Shown here: in pieces, positions 61,150-64,000 of the stretch
Position numbering within the stretch: position 1 is the first letter of the stretch
Layout of the letters: every line of letters starts with the position of its first letter
Source of the DNA: Arion vulgaris
Lineage: Eukaryota; Mollusca; Gastropoda; Stylommatophora; Arionidae
Direction: 5' to 3'
Length of the DNA: 64,000 nt
Assembly (NCBI GenBank): GCA_020796225.1
Contig: CM036756.1
Span: forward strand, 61,656,644-61,720,643
The notes under the pieces: generated by a model
What the model was told of the DNA's origin: nothing
What the model saw: the letters and a program-made list of their open reading frames with translations, nothing else
Database searches by the model: none
Position numbers and translations under genes: made by a program

Positions 61150-61520
61150 AATAAGATTCAGACCTTTGTCAACGAATGTCTTCGGCGGATTCTCAGACTG
61201 AGATGGTATGATAGAGTTGCAAACACAGACCTGTGGATAAGAACCGGACAGGAACCCATGATGACACAGATCAAGAGGAGAAAATGGTGTTGGGTCGGGC
61301 ATACCCTACGGAAGACACAGTCGAGTGTTACTAGACAAGCACTGAAGTGGAACCCGCAAGGAAAACGAATATGAGGACGCTCTAAACAGACCTGAAGACG
61401 AAGTTTTCTTGAGGAGCTGAAGAGTGCTTGACTATCCTATGAGACCATAAAGAAAACAGCCAGAGACCGAGAAGAGTGACGAACAATTGTTGAGGCCCTA
61501 TGCTCCACGAGGAGCGGAGA
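61150..61520 (+). mobile_element. LINE-delta 3' end, well preserved order
   Basis: Translates with few breaks: QTFVNECLRRILRLRWYDRV, RRKWCWVGHTLRKTQSSVTR, QALKWNPQGKRI, then FLEELKSA, TIKKTARDREEWRTIVEALC followed by SGEE. This is the whole C-terminal region; two in-frame stops make it a pseudogene. Confidence 0.78.
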
Positions 61521-61534
61521 GGAATAAGTCAAGT

Positions 61535-61810
61535 CTTCATAGTTGCCTATTGTCTATTCCCAGGTGGAATAGGTAGTTGGCTGTCCACTCTTGCCATTAA
61601 GCGTAGGGATGGGAGCTTTAATTTGCGTTCTATTGTCAGATGAGTCGCCCTTGTTGTGTTATATCCGTGTTTATGTAGTGTGGTCTTGATATTGTCTATC
61701 CATCCTTTTATTGGTCTTCTCTTAGCTCTAGTACCTGATCTCTTGTTATTGTATGCTGTTATTGGTGGTTGATTGTATTTCATTCTCAGTCTCATCTTCA
61801 TAGTTTATGC
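61535..61810 (-). mobile_element. LINE-epsilon 3' end
   Basis: Minus-strand frame 61801-61547: MKYNQPPITAYNNKRSGTRA, KGWIDNIKTTLHKHGYNTTR, LMARVDSQLPIPPGNRQ. Abuts LINE-delta tail-to-tail. Confidence 0.78.
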
Positions 61811-62204
61811 AGTTAAAAAAAACCCGAACATTTCAAATTTGGCCAAGTAAACGCATGCTATCTGTCATTATCAAACATGTCTATATCATGTGAGAACATG
61901 GTAGGGAAGAGCATAGGGAGTGCAACCAATTTAAGAAAACAGACACCAGATCACTTTATCCGTTACTGAAATATGTCTTTTTAAAGTCAAGGCTAGACAT
62001 TCCTTTAAATAACAGTATTTTTATTGGAATGCATTCTGTGACCATATTTCGGAAGATTAACACTTTTGATAAAGTATAGCCATCTTGTTCAGTGGCAACC
62101 ATTACAAGACATTGCACTGAGAGACTCCAGACGACAGGCTGCTACACTAAATTAATGGGCTTCAGTCTTCATAGTTTTATTGGATTATCATTGCCAAGCT
62201 CAGT
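61811..62204. other. No gene recognised
   Basis: Unassigned AT-rich sequence. Confidence 0.4.
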
Positions 62205-62212
62205 ACAAGAGC

Positions 62213-62377
62213 CAGTGGCGGCTCGTGCTCATTTTTGTTGGTGGGGCCAGACACAAATTTTCGGAAAAATCATGGATTTGGGTTGTTATTTTTTAATTTA
62301 TAAAATAATAAATATACGTTACACATTATTTTTGGTGGGGCCCAGCCCTACTTGCCCTTAATGATGAGCCGCCACTG
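62213..62377 (+). mobile_element. hAT-type MITE copy 6
   Basis: 165 bp, CAGTGGCGGCTCGTG to GAGCCGCCACTG, exact 8-bp duplication ACAAGAGC (62205-62212, 62378-62385). Confidence 0.96.
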
Positions 62378-62385
62378 ACAAGAGC

Positions 62386-62639
62386 AATAGCGTCTCTACG
62401 CTTTTTTGCAACTTCTTTACAACTGGTAACTTTTATCAACGAATCTTGTACATTTTAATACGTTGTTTTTACTTCACATCATATTCTTGATGTGTCTTTG
62501 TACCATTGTTTGTTTGTGTATGTGTGAGTGTCTTTAAATTATTTATTTTTTGAGATTGTTTGTTATTAACAATTTCAGCAAAAATATGAATACTGAACAA
62601 ACATTTAGCAAACAAAACTGCAGGATTTGAGGAGGCTAA
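62386..62639. other. No gene recognised
   Basis: Unassigned AT-rich sequence. Confidence 0.4.
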
Positions 62640-62880
62640 AAAGTTAATTGCATATCCTTTACAGGACTTTGCGAATCAACCCCAGCTTTTAACGCTGTTT
62701 GTGATTTTCTAGGCATTATTACGTTCAGTAGTTTGCCATTGCTTTCTGAACGGGTGGTGTCATCGTTCTTTTGTCCAAATCCACGCGAAACAATTTGCAA
62801 CCAAATTTTCCGCAGAGTGATTCGAACTCAGAACGTCGGGGTTAATAGACCGAGCCACTATCCCCTATGCCACAGACTGA
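62640..62880 (-). mobile_element. SINE-F, full length
   Basis: Plus strand TTGCATATCCTTTACAGGAC, GTTTGCCATTGCTTTCTGAA, CGAAACAATTTGCAACCAAA, GTGATTCGAACTCAGAACG (reversed B box), CACTATCCCCTATGCCACAG. Confidence 0.88.
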
Positions 62881-62892
62881 GGAGGTTAGCGT

Positions 62893-63100
62893 ATGTGATC
62901 TGAGCCTAAGAGCGATTGTACGTTGTGTCAGTTATGCGCCTACAAGTAGGCCAGCACATCCGATTTATGCGCTGCTTTTTATTTACTAGGGTAGCTTTCC
63001 TAGGTCCTACACCAGTCACCTCTTACGACATGCCTTGTAGGTCGCAGTGTTACATTCTTTGCTTCCCTTTCGGTCTCCGGCAACACACAGGCGATGGTCC
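62893..63100 (-). mobile_element. SINE-A, 3'-truncated
   Basis: GTATGTGATCTGAGCCTAAG, GTTGTGTCAGTTATGCGCCT, TTTTTATTTACTAGGGTAGC, CTCTTACGACATGCCTTGTA, CCGGCAACACACAGGCG. The GAA-tail half is missing. Confidence 0.84.
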
Positions 63101-63104
63101 TTAC

Positions 63105-63290
63105 TGAGTTTGGTGTTATCCTGAGTCAGACCCGACAATAATTAAAGTATAGAAGTCAGTCGGCGTCACTTATAGGTCCATTCTAAGTTTTATGCTATAC
63201 AGAGTCAGACCCAACAATAATCAAAGTATAGAAGTCGGTGACTCTGGTCCTTACTGAGCTTAATGTTATCCAGAGTCGGAACCAACAATC
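63105..63290. repeat. ~87-bp imperfect repeat, 2-3 copies
   Basis: GTCCTTACTGAG.TT..TGTTAT, CAGAGTCAGACCCAACAATA and AAGTATAGAAGTC recur with decay. Confidence 0.65.
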
Positions 63291-63640
63291 TGCGTTACTG
63301 CAAATGGCTCCGTGGTAGAGACTTGAACCCGGCTAGACACGATATTGGGCAAGATTATATGCAGCGTTCATACCAGTATCGGAAGACACCCCGCTTGTCT
63401 TATCGGTCAATGTTCGTTCAGTTCTGAGTCTGGCACCTTTGCGAAGTGTAATATTTCGCACGGTATGACATTTACCTTGTCTGGACATCACTATCAACTG
63501 TTAGTATGTCACGGATTATAGTTTCTGTTAGATGATAGGTGAGACCGGAAGTTGAGATATGACATCCAAGTAGATGGGAATGAATGGAAGGTGTATGTAT
63601 ACACAGATTGCTTATGTGCCAAACAAATTATGGGCCGATT
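63291..63640. other. Unassigned, with a possible reversed tRNA-like B box
   Basis: GACTTGAACCCGGC at 63321-63334 is the complement of a B-box-like GGGTTCAAGTC. No tRNA fold is evident and no gene is recognised. Confidence 0.35.
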
Positions 63641-63642
63641 CA

Positions 63643-63845
63643 TAACTTTGCTAGAAGTATCTGACTTTGCTAGAAGTATCTGACTTTGCTAGAAGTATCT
63701 GACTTTGCTAGAAGTATCTGACTTTGCTAGAAGTATCTGACTTTGCTAGAAGTATCTGACTTTGCTAGAAGTATCTGACTTTGCTAGAAGTATCTGACTT
63801 TGCTAGAAGTATCTGACTTTGCTAGAAGTATCTGACTTTGCTAGA
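63643..63845. repeat. 19-bp tandem array, ~10.5 copies
   Basis: Unit TGACTTTGCTAGAAGTATC repeated without visible change, ending in CTAGAATATACC. Homogeneity indicates recent expansion. Confidence 0.97.
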
Positions 63846-64000
63846 ATATACCCATTTTTCGTATTCTTATCTAACCTTTCATACAGTGAAACGTCGTGGT
63901 AAGTTTCAATTCTGATTGGTGTGTGAAATATACCGCATTGAATGCTGTTAGCTTGTGCACAGCCAACTCTAGATAAATAAGTTTATAGTTGGCTCTGGCT

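Overview
The window is repeat-dense, AT-rich animal DNA. It has no bacterial-type operons, rRNA or intact tRNA genes. I recognise one host protein-coding gene: two exons (35748-35990 and 38729-39129, + strand) of a BAMBI-like TGF-beta pseudoreceptor, with consensus splice sites and matching phase-1 junctions. The signal-peptide exon is not identified and is probably upstream, possibly outside the window. The SINE, LINE, hAT, mariner and LTR-element mix with large introns suggests an invertebrate, probably a lophotrochozoan and plausibly a mollusc. That placement is inference; nothing in the window proves it.

Almost everything else is mobile or tandem DNA. (1) A young LTR retrotransposon fills 24103-31817. 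It has ~1.35-kb TGT...ACA LTRs, a 4-bp target duplication (ATTC), a tRNA-like primer-site region present in three degenerate copies, and one intact ORF (25712-26581) with a zinc knuckle followed by a long coiled coil; no reverse transcriptase is visible. Its 3' LTR is split by a 5'-truncated RTE-like LINE (29786-31440) with a 9-bp target duplication. (2) Six copies of one ~165-bp hAT-type MITE each have an 8-bp target duplication (five to six are exact or 7/8). (3) Two ~257-bp mariner-type MITEs are flanked by TA. (4) At least nine SINE-like families recur (called A to J here for convenience), several with pol III A/B boxes and exact target duplications. (5) LINE 3' ends of about six kinds are scattered, many ending in (GAA)n, the same tail as SINE families A and B. 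(6) More than a dozen tandem arrays have units of 7 to ~85 bp, the largest being a 1.25-kb heptanucleotide array at 54730-55974.

Layout: 1-10 kb, satellites, SINEs and LINE ends; 10-24 kb, SINEs, GT/CA/AGT microsatellites and MITEs; 24.1-31.8 kb, the LTR element; 32-35.7 kb, nested SINEs, a U2 snRNA fragment, a 67-bp satellite and a LINE end; 35.7-39.8 kb, BAMBI exons with an intron holding TEs and a 230-bp inverted repeat; 40-64 kb, more nested TEs and arrays. The nestings give a relative chronology: LTR element into an old LINE remnant, LINE into the LTR, MITE into a LINE remnant, mariner MITE into SINE-A, SINE-I into SINE-D, SINE-D into SINE-F, SINE-C and SINE-A into SINE-E. All family names and boundaries come from reading copies against each other in this window; no database search was made.
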